A stretch of DNA of 6,556 nucleotides from Methanosarcina sp. (GTDB lineage: Archaea; Halobacteriota; Methanosarcinia; Methanosarcinales; Methanosarcinaceae): positions 6,757 to 13,312 of the forward strand of contig DUIO01000130.1 of assembly GCA_013330315.1 (NCBI GenBank), written 5' to 3'. Below are positions 1 to 5,358 of this stretch, piece by piece (the first letter of the stretch is position 1; every line of letters starts with the position of its first letter). The notes under the pieces were generated by a model. That model made no database searches and was not told the origin of the DNA. It saw nothing but the letters and a program-made list of their open reading frames with translations. Position numbers and translations under genes: made by a program.

Positions 1-788
1 ACGTTAGGAAGTACATTCACATATTCGGGGACCAGAACTCCGAGGTCTACTCTCATAGTATGGGGCTTTGGGATCCCGAAAAGGATATCCTGGCAGTATT
101 CGTTTACAATCTGGCTCTGGTATGCCATCGCAATTCCAAGGCGCATCGCTTTAAGGGCGAGGCTTACATAATACCCGTCCACATTTGTCAGGCAGGAACT
201 TGTGGAAAGCATCATTTCCCCATAAATCCCGCCAGGGAATATCCCCAATTCTTCCCACCTTTTCTTCCTTTCTGGAGGGGCAAGAATCTCAACTATTTTG
301 CTCGGTTCATATGCGGGCCTGTTAAAGTCCTTTTCAACAAATTCGCAGAGACGAAGGGCAATTTCCGAATCAGTCCCAAGGGTCTCTATTCCGAGCCTAC
401 CTGCAAACGTCCTCAACTTCTCGGGTTCCATGATACTGTAGGGAGTTTTTTTCTTTGCGGTTTCCCTTAAAGTCCGGATAGTCTGGTCCGTATGGTAGTG
501 ATAAGTTGAAGCTCCCATTACGTTCCTGAGCAGCATCATCCTCATTGCCATTCCATCGGCAGTGATTCCGCATACCCCTCTTTTGTCTTTTTCAGCGTCC
601 GAACGACAGGGCCCATTGGAACACAGGTCACATCGGGCTCCTGCCATGCAGAAGGTGCACCTCCGGTCTGGAATTCCGCCTATTCCCTGAGCTTCATAAC
701 GGTCCCATACATTTGTCATATTGTCTTTCTTTATCCGCTCATACATTTTCTGAACGGACTCATGATAGGAAATCCTGTCTTGTTCCAT
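1..788 (-). CDS. cooS: Anaerobic carbon monoxide dehydrogenase catalytic subunit, partial (N-terminal 262 residues)
   Basis: This Ni-Fe enzyme interconverts CO and CO2 in the cytoplasm, passing electrons to ferredoxin-type carriers. The visible part has a short helical N-terminus, then a cysteine-rich cluster-binding segment: C44, C47, C53, C56, C61 and C73, with RRCTFC and DLCSNGPC as recognisable motifs. C53-x2-C56-x4-C61-x11-C73 fits the B-cluster ligand pattern; C44-x2-C47 is the candidate D-cluster pair. A helical domain follows, including GIYGEMMLSTSSC near residues 188-199. The last residues (VLVPEYVNVLPN) lead up to where the family has the GHEP motif with a C-cluster histidine ligand, so the Ni-Fe active site lies beyond the window. 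The family is about 630 residues long, so roughly 40 percent is present. The ATG at 786-788 is chosen because GGAG lies 8 bases upstream. No acetyl-CoA synthase subunit is visible, so the monofunctional CooS type is favoured over the Cdh complex. Confidence 0.95.
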   Translation of the reverse strand, partial: MEQDRISYHESVQKMYERIKKDNMTNVWDRYEAQGIGGIPDRRCTFCMAGARCDLCSNGPCRSDAEKDKRGVCGITADGMAMRMMLLRNVMGASTYHYHTDQTIRTLRETAKKKTPYSIMEPEKLRTFAGRLGIETLGTDSEIALRLCEFVEKDFNRPAYEPSKIVEILAPPERKKRWEELGIFPGGIYGEMMLSTSSCLTNVDGYYVSLALKAMRLGIAMAYQSQIVNEYCQDILFGIPKPHTMRVDLGVLVPEYVNVLPN

Positions 789-791
789 ACC

Positions 792-833
792 TGTTACTCC
801 CCACTTAACTGCTGCTCTTTGTTACCACTTAAC
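792..833 (-). repeat. Two copies of a TGTTAC/CACTTAAC element in the cooS leader
   Basis: On the plus strand, TGTTAC directly followed by CACTTAAC occurs at 820-833. The same two half-elements occur at 792-797 and 802-809, separated by TCCC. The distal copy abuts the TATA-like box. The proximal copy covers the ribosome binding site: the extra TCCC read on the minus strand supplies part of GGGGAG. This placement suits an operator pair or a local duplication. The sequence repeat is seen directly; the regulatory role is inference. Confidence 0.55.
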
Positions 834-834
834 G

Positions 835-841
835 TTTTAAA
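835..841 (-). promoter_or_regulatory. Candidate TATA box of cooS
   Basis: The minus strand reads TTTAAAA here, about 50 bases upstream of the cooS ATG. Archaeal initiation about 25 bases downstream would start the transcript near 812 and give a leader of roughly 25 bases. Another TATA-like site, CATAAAAGAG near 871-880, is an alternative. The choice is a weak inference because the region is AT-rich. Confidence 0.35.
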
Positions 842-981
842 CACTATTCAAGTTATACCCTGCAAGGCTACTCTTTTATGAAACAGATACCACCCAGTAA
901 GCCTGTCTGCAGTTATCAATATATGGCTACAGGAAATATTTACAATTAATTCAAAAAATGCAACTACCGGAATTAAAAACA

Positions 982-1004
982 GATTAAAAAATTTCTATAG
1001 AAAT
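982..1004 (-). terminator. Terminator-like palindrome and T-tract after the 576-residue gene
   Basis: Bases 991-1004 (ATTTCTATAGAAAT) are a perfect 14-base palindrome, giving a 5-bp stem with a 4-base loop. On the minus strand it is followed at once by a run of T residues and, a few bases on, by a second T-tract (about 972-980). Archaeal transcription often ends at oligo-T tracts, so this is a plausible end for the transcript of the 1109-2839 gene about 105 bases upstream. Confidence 0.45.
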
Positions 1005-1011
1005 GGCAGAC

Positions 1012-1067
1012 CGAAAGGCGTGAAATAGTTGTACTGTATTCTTTATATCACCATTTCGTGCCTTTTG
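1012..1067 (+). repeat. Imperfect 15-bp inverted repeat (hairpin)
   Basis: Arms at 1012-1026 (CGAAAGGCGTGAAAT) and 1053-1067 (ATTTCGTGCCTTTTG) are separated by 26 bases. In plus-strand RNA all 15 positions can pair, three of them as G-U wobbles. In minus-strand RNA those three become A-C mismatches. That bias suggests a plus-strand structured RNA, or a relic of a small mobile element with terminal inverted repeats. No gene is visible around it. Confidence 0.45.
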
Positions 1068-1086
1068 AGGTCGTTGAATTTTATAC

Positions 1087-1128
1087 TTTATTCCATGTCC
1101 TCCAGATTTTATTCCATGCCGTTCAGAT
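1087..1128 (-). repeat. 21-bp tandem duplication spanning the stop codon of the 576-residue gene
   Basis: Bases 1087-1107 and 1108-1128 are adjacent copies matching at 18 of 21 positions. On the minus strand each copy encodes a tail and a TAA in the same frame: the functional one ends in LNGME-stop, and the second reads NLEDME-stop. The protein therefore ends at the first TAA (1109-1111), and an in-frame backup stop lies at 1088-1090. Confidence 0.8.
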
Positions 1129-2839
1129 ATACCTCATAACTATGGTTATCCGCAACCCGGAAAGTAATTGACCTGTCCTGTTCGATCTCATAATCAAGGT
1201 ACTTTTCGAGTGCGACGTCATAAACCTGCGTACTGTCTTCTGCAGTTATATTTACATTTACAAGAGCATCGGCACCATTTGTATGTGCATCGAATGCAAG
1301 CAGTTTCTCACTGTGCTGCAGGTTTTCAAAACTTGCATCATAGGTATTGCAGTTCATCTGGTTGTATTCATAGAATGGTATTATGGTCATGTTGTTTGAG
1401 TAGTAGTTATCTACCCAGTCCCTGAATTTTGAGCGGCTTATTGAATATTTTATTGCAGGGTCAACATCGAGTTGATGGGAGAATACCGGATAGGATATGC
1501 CTGCTTTTGATGCTGGTTCCCACCATTCCCATGTATCGTCGCAAAGGCCTCCTACATAATTTTCAGCGTGAATTCCTGCGTTTCCGTTTCTCCAGAACAT
1601 GCCCAGGTTGCCGTATGCATAAATTGCGTGTGTAATGTTATCTCTGTTTCTCAGGGAGCACCAGCTTGTCGGCTTTCTCCCGATTTTCTCATATACATAC
1701 TGGTATCCTTCATCCATTAATGTATAAGCCTGGTCAAGAGGGAGGCTATTTAATTCTTTAGAATAATGTACCCCTGTATCCCATAGATTATTGACAACAA
1801 GGTTACGTAAGTATTCGAGATCGGATTCGCTGAATTGTCCAAGGAGATCTATATCAAACCAGATAGTGCCCCTGTTATTTTTGCTACTGAGATAGCCTAT
1901 ACCCTGTTCTGTTGTACTTCTTATATGAGGTCCATCAACCCCGAAAGGGGTCATCTTACTACTTCCTAATGCAGTTATGAATTTTCGGCCTGCGATCTGC
2001 TTTATGCTATAGATATTAATATCGAGGCATGTTCCTTTTTCACTTAGAAAAGATGTAAACCTCAGATATCCGTTTGAAAAATCCACATATGGCAGCATTT
2101 GCCTTTCTAAATCATAAAACGGAGTTATAATACATTCTCCGTCTTTTGTGGAAACAGTATTTGTTCTGCTGCACCCGTCAAAAGTAATTTCAAAATCCAG
2201 TTTCTCTAAAGAATTTCCTAAAAAGAGAGTTTTAGATTCGATATTGCCGCAAGAACTCTCAAAATAACTTTTTAACAGGATTCTATTATTTGTTTCCTGA
2301 ATTATCAGCTTCGAAGCAGGCGTATTAAGTTCGACAAAACTGTGAGCGTCATCCGCTTTTATGTCCATTAAGATTTGATAGGTGCATTGGGCCATTGGTA
2401 TAAGCCTGCAAATATAGAGTGATCCGGTTTGCCTTGGCTGACCCTGATAATGGACAAGGGGAAGAGAGGCAGCTTTACAGAACCCATAATTTCTTGAAGA
2501 TTTTATGAGATTTCCGGTATACCTGTTTATTCCGGAATCAAAAACAGCGTCTATGACAGGCATTAAACTGCAAGGAAACAGGCAGGGATTTCGCATAGTC
2601 CTGTATGTAAGACCTTTTGTAATATTGCTGAAAAAAAGTTGTGGTTTCAGCATCCCATAAATTGTTGAATATAACCGGTCATAAATCTTATTCTCCTGAA
2701 GCCTTGAGATAAAAACGTTTTTCGGGACACTGCTAATTTTAGAATAATCATCTGAAAGCAGGGTGATAGTACCCTGATCGAGATTTGAGAGAGTATCGGG
2801 GCAGGAAATTTCAGGGGAGATATCAATTCCTCCGATCAA
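1109..2839 (-). CDS. 576-residue protein, possible carbohydrate-active (deacetylase/glycosidase-like) fold; 5' end uncertain
   Basis: The function is not firmly recognised. Residues about 1-290 are rich in beta-prone segments and could be a lectin-like sandwich. Residues 325-500 resemble a beta/alpha-barrel with IWFDIDLLGQ (326-335), DTGVHYSKEL (354-363), GRKPTSWCSL (387-396), ITHAIYAYG (402-410) and an aromatic DDTWEWWEPA (434-443). This is loosely like the NodB-type polysaccharide deacetylase/glycoside hydrolase superfamily, but the classic second metal-binding histidine is not seen. Residues 510-576 look like a C-terminal beta domain. The frame opens after a TAA at 2867-2869 and contains no ATG until residue 63; the TTG used here has no ribosome binding site. 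An internal GGAGG (2829-2833) has no start at proper spacing. No signal peptide is present in this frame. The gene may be intact with an odd start, or it may be broken by a frameshift near 2836-2866. The body of 576 codons is uninterrupted, which argues for recent function. Confidence 0.7.
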   Translation of the reverse strand: MIGGIDISPEISCPDTLSNLDQGTITLLSDDYSKISSVPKNVFISRLQENKIYDRLYSTIYGMLKPQLFFSNITKGLTYRTMRNPCLFPCSLMPVIDAVFDSGINRYTGNLIKSSRNYGFCKAASLPLVHYQGQPRQTGSLYICRLIPMAQCTYQILMDIKADDAHSFVELNTPASKLIIQETNNRILLKSYFESSCGNIESKTLFLGNSLEKLDFEITFDGCSRTNTVSTKDGECIITPFYDLERQMLPYVDFSNGYLRFTSFLSEKGTCLDINIYSIKQIAGRKFITALGSSKMTPFGVDGPHIRSTTEQGIGYLSSKNNRGTIWFDIDLLGQFSESDLEYLRNLVVNNLWDTGVHYSKELNSLPLDQAYTLMDEGYQYVYEKIGRKPTSWCSLRNRDNITHAIYAYGNLGMFWRNGNAGIHAENYVGGLCDDTWEWWEPASKAGISYPVFSHQLDVDPAIKYSISRSKFRDWVDNYYSNNMTIIPFYEYNQMNCNTYDASFENLQHSEKLLAFDAHTNGADALVNVNITAEDSTQVYDVALEKYLDYEIEQDRSITFRVADNHSYEVYLNGME

Positions 2840-2885
2840 GGATTGATGAATGATATAATGTGTGAATTAGAGGGGGATACTAACA

Positions 2886-2913
2886 AATAACTCAGAGATA
2901 ATAACTCAGAGAC
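2886..2913. repeat. 14-bp tandem repeat upstream of the 576-residue gene
   Basis: AATAACTCAGAGA occurs at 2886-2898 and again at 2900-2912, a perfect 13-base match with a 14-base period. It lies in the 5' region of the 576-residue gene, inside the short hydrophobic open frame. A 14-base change alters the reading frame, but removing one copy would not join the two frames because a TAA at 2867-2869 lies downstream in the second frame. Confidence 0.7.
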
Positions 2914-2973
2914 CGGTACACGGGCAAATGAGATAGTGAAAAGGATACAAGAAATATGTATATGAAGAAATGA

Positions 2974-2991
2974 ATAATCTGGAAAGATTAT
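2974..2991 (-). terminator. Hairpin after the methyltransferase gene
   Basis: ATAATCT and AGATTAT form a perfect 7-bp stem around a 4-base loop, about 20 bases past the methyltransferase stop. On the minus strand it is followed by a pyrimidine-rich TCATTTCTTC rather than a strong T-tract, so termination is possible but weakly supported. Confidence 0.3.
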
Positions 2992-3011
2992 AAATTCCAT
3001 ACAAACAGTTC

Positions 3012-3710
3012 TCATGATATTATCGCATGGTATTTGTATTCATAATACATTGACTGAACATGTTCCATCTCAAAGCCATGTTTATTCGCAATATTTTCTA
3101 TTATACAGGGTTTATGAGTAGATCCGAGAATGTCTCTGGGACGATTTTTCAAACTCGATGCAATTACATTAAAGGTTTCAAAACCAATTTTGCGAAAAAT
3201 TCTCCGGTAATCAGCATTTTTCGAAAACAGACCTATTTTCCACAATGGATATAAATAAGGATTCAGGATATCAAAAAGGACTATTTTACCTCCTTTATTA
3301 AGGTGCTTTGATGCATTACAAATAAAATTATCAATTTCCTCGTATGTGAGGTACTGGATTACCCCTGCTGCAGTTATTCGGTCAAAAGAAGAATCAAGTT
3401 TCTCCCAGACAGCTTTATCGTCGGCGAGTATCAGGGTTATATTTTCATGTCCTTTTCTCGTAATTCTTTCACTCGCCTCGTCAAGCATCGATGCCGAAAA
3501 ATCGGCTCCAATAAGCCTTTCGTATTCCGGCGCATAATGGACAAGAAGCTCCCCCGCTCCACAGCCAAAGTCGAGAAGTGTTTTGCCCCCATTTAAATGA
3601 AAGAGCTTTTCTCTGGCCTCTTTTGAAATAAACTCATCAGATGAGGATCTGTGGCCCCCACTCCTTTTATCCGCAAAGAATTCTTCCCAGACAGATTTCG
3701 GATTCGACAT
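3012..3710 (-). CDS. Class I SAM-dependent methyltransferase
   Basis: This 232-residue protein has the Rossmann-like fold that binds S-adenosylmethionine. Motif I is LLDFGCGAG (residues 45-53), the acidic residue at the end of strand 2 is D70 in IGADFSASM, the adenine-contact region is LADD (95-98), strand 4 is SFDRITAAGVIQYL (108-121), and strand 5 is KGGKIVLFDI (139-148). It fits the Methyltransf_11/25 group and has the usual length for that group. No substrate can be named: relatives act on small molecules, lipids, sugars and proteins. The ATG at 3708-3710 is preceded by GGGAG (3721-3725) with 10 bases of spacing. A strong promoter lies upstream and a gap of about 170 bases separates the gene from the next one on the same strand, so the two may be transcribed separately. 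Confidence 0.85.
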   Translation of the reverse strand: MSNPKSVWEEFFADKRSGGHRSSSDEFISKEAREKLFHLNGGKTLLDFGCGAGELLVHYAPEYERLIGADFSASMLDEASERITRKGHENITLILADDKAVWEKLDSSFDRITAAGVIQYLTYEEIDNFICNASKHLNKGGKIVLFDILNPYLYPLWKIGLFSKNADYRRIFRKIGFETFNVIASSLKNRPRDILGSTHKPCIIENIANKHGFEMEHVQSMYYEYKYHAIIS

Positions 3711-3720
3711 ATTTATTGTA

Positions 3721-3725
3721 CTCCC
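3721..3725 (-). promoter_or_regulatory. Ribosome binding site of the methyltransferase gene
   Basis: GGGAG on the minus strand, 10 bases before the ATG, complementary to the archaeal 16S rRNA tail. It supports the chosen start. Confidence 0.6.
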
Positions 3726-3795
3726 AATCCCGCTTCAAACATATTTCTTCATAACAGGGATTTAATTAGGCGAATTTTTGTTGCTTAAGATCACG

Positions 3796-3819
3796 GTCTC
3801 TTTTCAAGAGAAAGGAGAC
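3796..3819. other. Hairpin in the leader of the methyltransferase transcript
   Basis: GTCTCTTTT and AAAGGAGAC can pair as a 9-bp stem with one wobble and a 6-base loop. The wobble is G-U on the plus strand and a mismatch on the minus strand. It would sit at the very 5' end of a methyltransferase transcript starting near 3820. A role is not established. Confidence 0.35.
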
Positions 3820-3844
3820 ATAATTTCACACATTTGTACATAAA

Positions 3845-3859
3845 TATTTATACTTTTCG
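3845..3859 (-). promoter_or_regulatory. BRE and TATA box, probable methyltransferase promoter
   Basis: The minus strand reads CGAAAAG followed by TATAAATA, a good match to the archaeal BRE plus TATA pattern. Initiation about 25 bases downstream would fall near 3820, giving a leader of about 110 bases. The core is part of a 12-base palindrome (3840-3851), but only the minus-strand direction has a purine-rich BRE. Confidence 0.55.
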
Positions 3860-4140
3860 AATCCGACATCCTTTCCGGATAATTTATGTCAGATATTACA
3901 CTGCAGATTTCTCTGACTATTCCGGAGCATACACAATAATCCGATCCGTGAAAGCTAAACCAATTGATGCGGAACGTGAGTTTTATCAGAGTTAGTTTAC
4001 AGACGTTAATTGCCAAATCACCGAAGTATTGAATTTAGAAGATCAGAACAAGATAAGGAATTTGAACTGGGCACTTTACAGACTAAATACATTATTTTGG
4101 TATCCGAATGAAGAATTCTCAAATTCTTTCAAATTTAGTT

Positions 4141-4157
4141 GAAAATAATATATAAAG
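4141..4157 (+). promoter_or_regulatory. Candidate plus-strand promoter before a hairpin and T-tract
   Basis: GAAAA (4141-4145) followed by TATATAAAG (4149-4157) matches BRE plus TATA. Initiation about 25 bases on would fall near 4180, just before the hairpin at 4183. Surrounding DNA is very AT-rich, with another TATA-like site at 4173-4181, so this is tentative. Confidence 0.3.
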
Positions 4158-4182
4158 ATTTTTATATATAGCATATATAAAA

Positions 4183-4219
4183 AGGACTGAAGAGGTAACA
4201 GCAATCAGTTCTTTTTTTT
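4183..4219 (+). terminator. Hairpin with an eight-T tract
   Basis: AGGACTGA (4183-4190) pairs with TCAGTTCT (4205-4212) as an 8-bp stem with one G-U wobble and a 14-base loop, followed by a run of eight T residues (4212-4219). It looks like an intrinsic-type terminator on the plus strand. The minus strand also has a T5 tract after the stem, so it could work in both directions and end the small-gene transcript from 4557. Confidence 0.5.
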
Positions 4220-4395
4220 GACATAAAGGAAGCCGGCCTTAAAAATAGAATTTCTAATATATCCGAAAGCTTCAGCGGTTTCAGGCAACATTTCGTTTAA
4301 AAATGACGTTTAGAGTCCTACGTGTTAAAGTAAAAAGGGAATAGAAATAGGCTAATATACTCAAAAATAAATGAGCTTTAGATATCTATTCGGAA

Positions 4396-4557
4396 TCAAC
4401 GTCCGGGTTTTCTGCATAGGGTAGTATTCCAGCGCATTTCTCCACCACGAGAATCTGGCTTATGCGTATACAGAAGGTCTTCGTCATCAGGGATATTTGG
4501 AGAGTTGTTATCTTTAGAATTTTTGTTTTCTGGTAAAGTGTCCTTTTGATCTCCCAT
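4396..4557 (-). CDS. Small acidic hydrophilic protein (53 residues), possible 3' frameshift
   Basis: The family is not recognised. The ATG at 4555-4557 is preceded by AGGAG (4566-4570) at the ideal 8-base spacing, the best ribosome binding site in the window, which is the main argument for a real gene. The N-terminal 40 residues are charged, Asn/Asp/Lys-rich and probably disordered (MGDQKDTLPENKNSKDNN, then IPDDEDLLYTHKPD). The last residues in this frame (MRWNTTLCRKPGR) change to a basic character. In the +1 frame the same DNA reads CAGILPYAENPDVDSE and ends at a TAG (4386-4388), which fits the acidic N-terminus better. Loss of one A in the AAA at 4437-4439 would join the two into a protein of about 56 residues. 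A shorter gene starting at an internal ATG (4485-4487, 33 residues) in that second frame is possible but lacks a ribosome binding site. Confidence 0.55.
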   Translation of the reverse strand: MGDQKDTLPENKNSKDNNSPNIPDDEDLLYTHKPDSRGGEMRWNTTLCRKPGR

Positions 4558-4581
4558 TGTACGGTCTCCTTAGCTCGCTAA
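4558..4581 (-). promoter_or_regulatory. Ribosome binding site and adjacent small hairpin of the small gene
   Basis: AGGAG (4566-4570, minus) sits 8 bases from the ATG. Directly upstream, TTAGC and GCTAA (4570-4581) can form a 5-bp stem with a 2-base gap, which overlaps the first base of AGGAG. The hairpin might affect translation, but it is short. Confidence 0.5.
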
Positions 4582-4631
4582 CTTTTAAGCCGTATTTAAT
4601 TTCTGCTTAATAAAAATTGGAAATAAAACTT

Positions 4632-4650
4632 TAAAAACCCATGGACGGGT
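4632..4650 (-). terminator. Weak hairpin and T-tract after the 86-residue gene
   Basis: ACCC (4637-4640) and GGGT (4647-4650) can pair around a 6-base loop. On the minus strand a T5 tract follows immediately. It lies about 95 bases past the stop of the 86-residue gene and could end its transcript. The stem is only 4 bp. Confidence 0.3.
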
Positions 4651-4744
4651 ATCAAAAATAATTGATGTAAAGAAATATGAGAAAGTGCAAGTTAAATAGA
4701 AGGTGGCATACGAAAATTAAACATCAGGGGAATTCGTCTCCTAT

Positions 4745-5005
4745 TTAAAATGGATTCAAACCCACAGCCTGCATGCAGGCGAGTCCAGCCCATAGGGATG
4801 TCAGCTTCCGGTCTTCCGGTTTTGTCACAGATCCTGTTTTCAAGCCTGCCCTGAATGTTGAAACCGAATTTTCATAGAATTCGATCGTTCTCTCATTGCT
4901 TTCCCTTGCGATTCCACCTGAATAGGATGCGACAGTCCTGTAAAGAGCCACAATTTTATGCGGGCTCGAAGGTTTGCTTTCCCTGACAGTGTATTTTAGC
5001 TCCAT
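4745..5005 (-). CDS. Conserved-looking 86-residue orphan protein, function unknown
   Basis: The family is not recognised. The protein is soluble and basic-to-neutral, with no membrane segment or signal peptide and a single cysteine (C77). The middle (SYSGGIARESNERTIEFYEN, residues 27-46) is charged and probably helical; the end (SLWAGLACMQAVGLNPF, 70-86) is more hydrophobic. The ATG at 5003-5005 is preferred over a GTG five codons upstream (5018-5020) because GAGGT (5014-5018) lies 8 bases before the ATG and would be its ribosome binding site; that site overlaps the GTG itself. It is flanked by long non-coding DNA on both sides, so it appears to be a single-gene unit. Its codon use looks like that of normal coding DNA. 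Confidence 0.6.
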   Translation of the reverse strand: MELKYTVRESKPSSPHKIVALYRTVASYSGGIARESNERTIEFYENSVSTFRAGLKTGSVTKPEDRKLTSLWAGLACMQAVGLNPF

Positions 5006-5236
5006 TTTTTCGAACCTCACTAAAAAGTTATCTTAAAATTCAAATCATTTCACATTGGCTATTATGCAATGCTGTACGTCTCAAGATTATTACTTTTAAG
5101 ATTCCCTGATTCGCCACACTTCTTTATTTCGATCTAAAATAAAAATAACTTTTTTGATTCATCTTATTCCCAGAGATCCAGGATTTGATTCATACTGAGA
5201 TTCCAAAAAGTCGTCTACTGCCCTGGCATTTGAAGC

Positions 5237-5264
5237 ATTATATAATTTATCAGTTTTTAAATAA
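5237..5264 (+). promoter_or_regulatory. Candidate promoter of the surface protein gene
   Basis: Two TATA-like sites are present: ATTATATAAT (5237-5246, a perfect palindrome preceded by GAAG) and TTTTTAAATAAA near 5254-5264. Either would give a start between about 5270 and 5290 and a leader of roughly 70-90 bases. Confidence 0.4.
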
Positions 5265-5343
5265 ATTTTTATTGTTTGGAGTGGTATACGTTCTAAAAAA
5301 TTGCTGCAAGAGATAACTTTGCAGAACTGAATATGGAAAAACC

Positions 5344-5349
5344 GGGGAG
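5344..5349 (+). promoter_or_regulatory. Ribosome binding site of the surface protein gene
   Basis: GGGGAG, 9 bases before the ATG at 5359. It decides the start: the alternative in-frame ATG at residue 51, just inside the hydrophobic stretch, has no such site. Confidence 0.65.
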
Positions 5350-5358
5350 AATCAAATT

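Larger units (their letters stand above)
2836..3000 (-). other. Short hydrophobic open frame upstream of, and overlapping, the 576-residue gene
   Basis: From an ATG at 2998-3000 a 54-codon frame runs to a TGA at 2836-2838. Residues about 10-26 (SFLHIHISCILFTISFA) are hydrophobic and could act as a signal peptide. The frame overlaps the start of the 576-residue frame by about 30 bases; a single-base frame change between 2836 and 2866 would join them into one exported protein. There is no good ribosome binding site before this ATG, and AT-rich DNA often gives such frames, so it is not called a gene. Confidence 0.25.
3789..4142 (+). other. Gene-poor stretch with a possible decayed coding frame
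   Basis: No convincing gene is seen here. One plus-strand frame is open from 3789 to a TAG at 3993-3995 and continues for 48 more codons to a TGA at 4140-4142. The part after the TAG reads like protein, for example IRNLNWALYRLNTLFWYP. There is no ATG and no placed ribosome binding site. It may be a gene remnant, or chance. Methanosarcina can read TAG as pyrrolysine, so a read-through product cannot be excluded. The opposite strand is also open (3804-4016) but starts at a TTG without a ribosome binding site and is not accepted. Confidence 0.2.
5006..5358. other. Divergent intergenic region between the orphan gene and the surface protein gene
   Basis: No gene is seen in these 350 bases. The region is AT-rich and must carry the minus-strand promoter of the 86-residue gene (CTTAAAAGT near 5092-5100 is a weak candidate) and the plus-strand promoter of the surface protein gene. 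A 6-bp hairpin, CTGCAA with TTGCAG (5304-5324), lies in the probable leader of the surface protein transcript. Confidence 0.5.

Noticed and set aside
60..470. 136-codon plus-strand open frame
   Set aside because: It lies wholly antisense to cooS, whose protein is clearly recognised; it has no ribosome binding site and no family character.
1168..1635. Plus-strand open frames of 85 and 68 codons
   Set aside because: Both are antisense to the 576-residue gene and have His/Cys/Arg-rich compositions typical of shadow frames.
2886..2913. The 14-bp repeat as the cause of the frame break in the 576-residue gene
   Set aside because: Removing 14 bases does put the upstream frame in phase, but the in-phase TAA at 2867-2869 would still stop it, so the repeat alone cannot explain the break.
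3060..3537. Plus-strand open frames of 64 and 63 codons
   Set aside because: Both are antisense to the methyltransferase gene, which has clear SAM-binding motifs.
3804..4016. 70-codon minus-strand open frame starting at TTG
   Set aside because: No ribosome binding site, weak start codon, overlap with the methyltransferase promoter, and no recognisable protein pattern.
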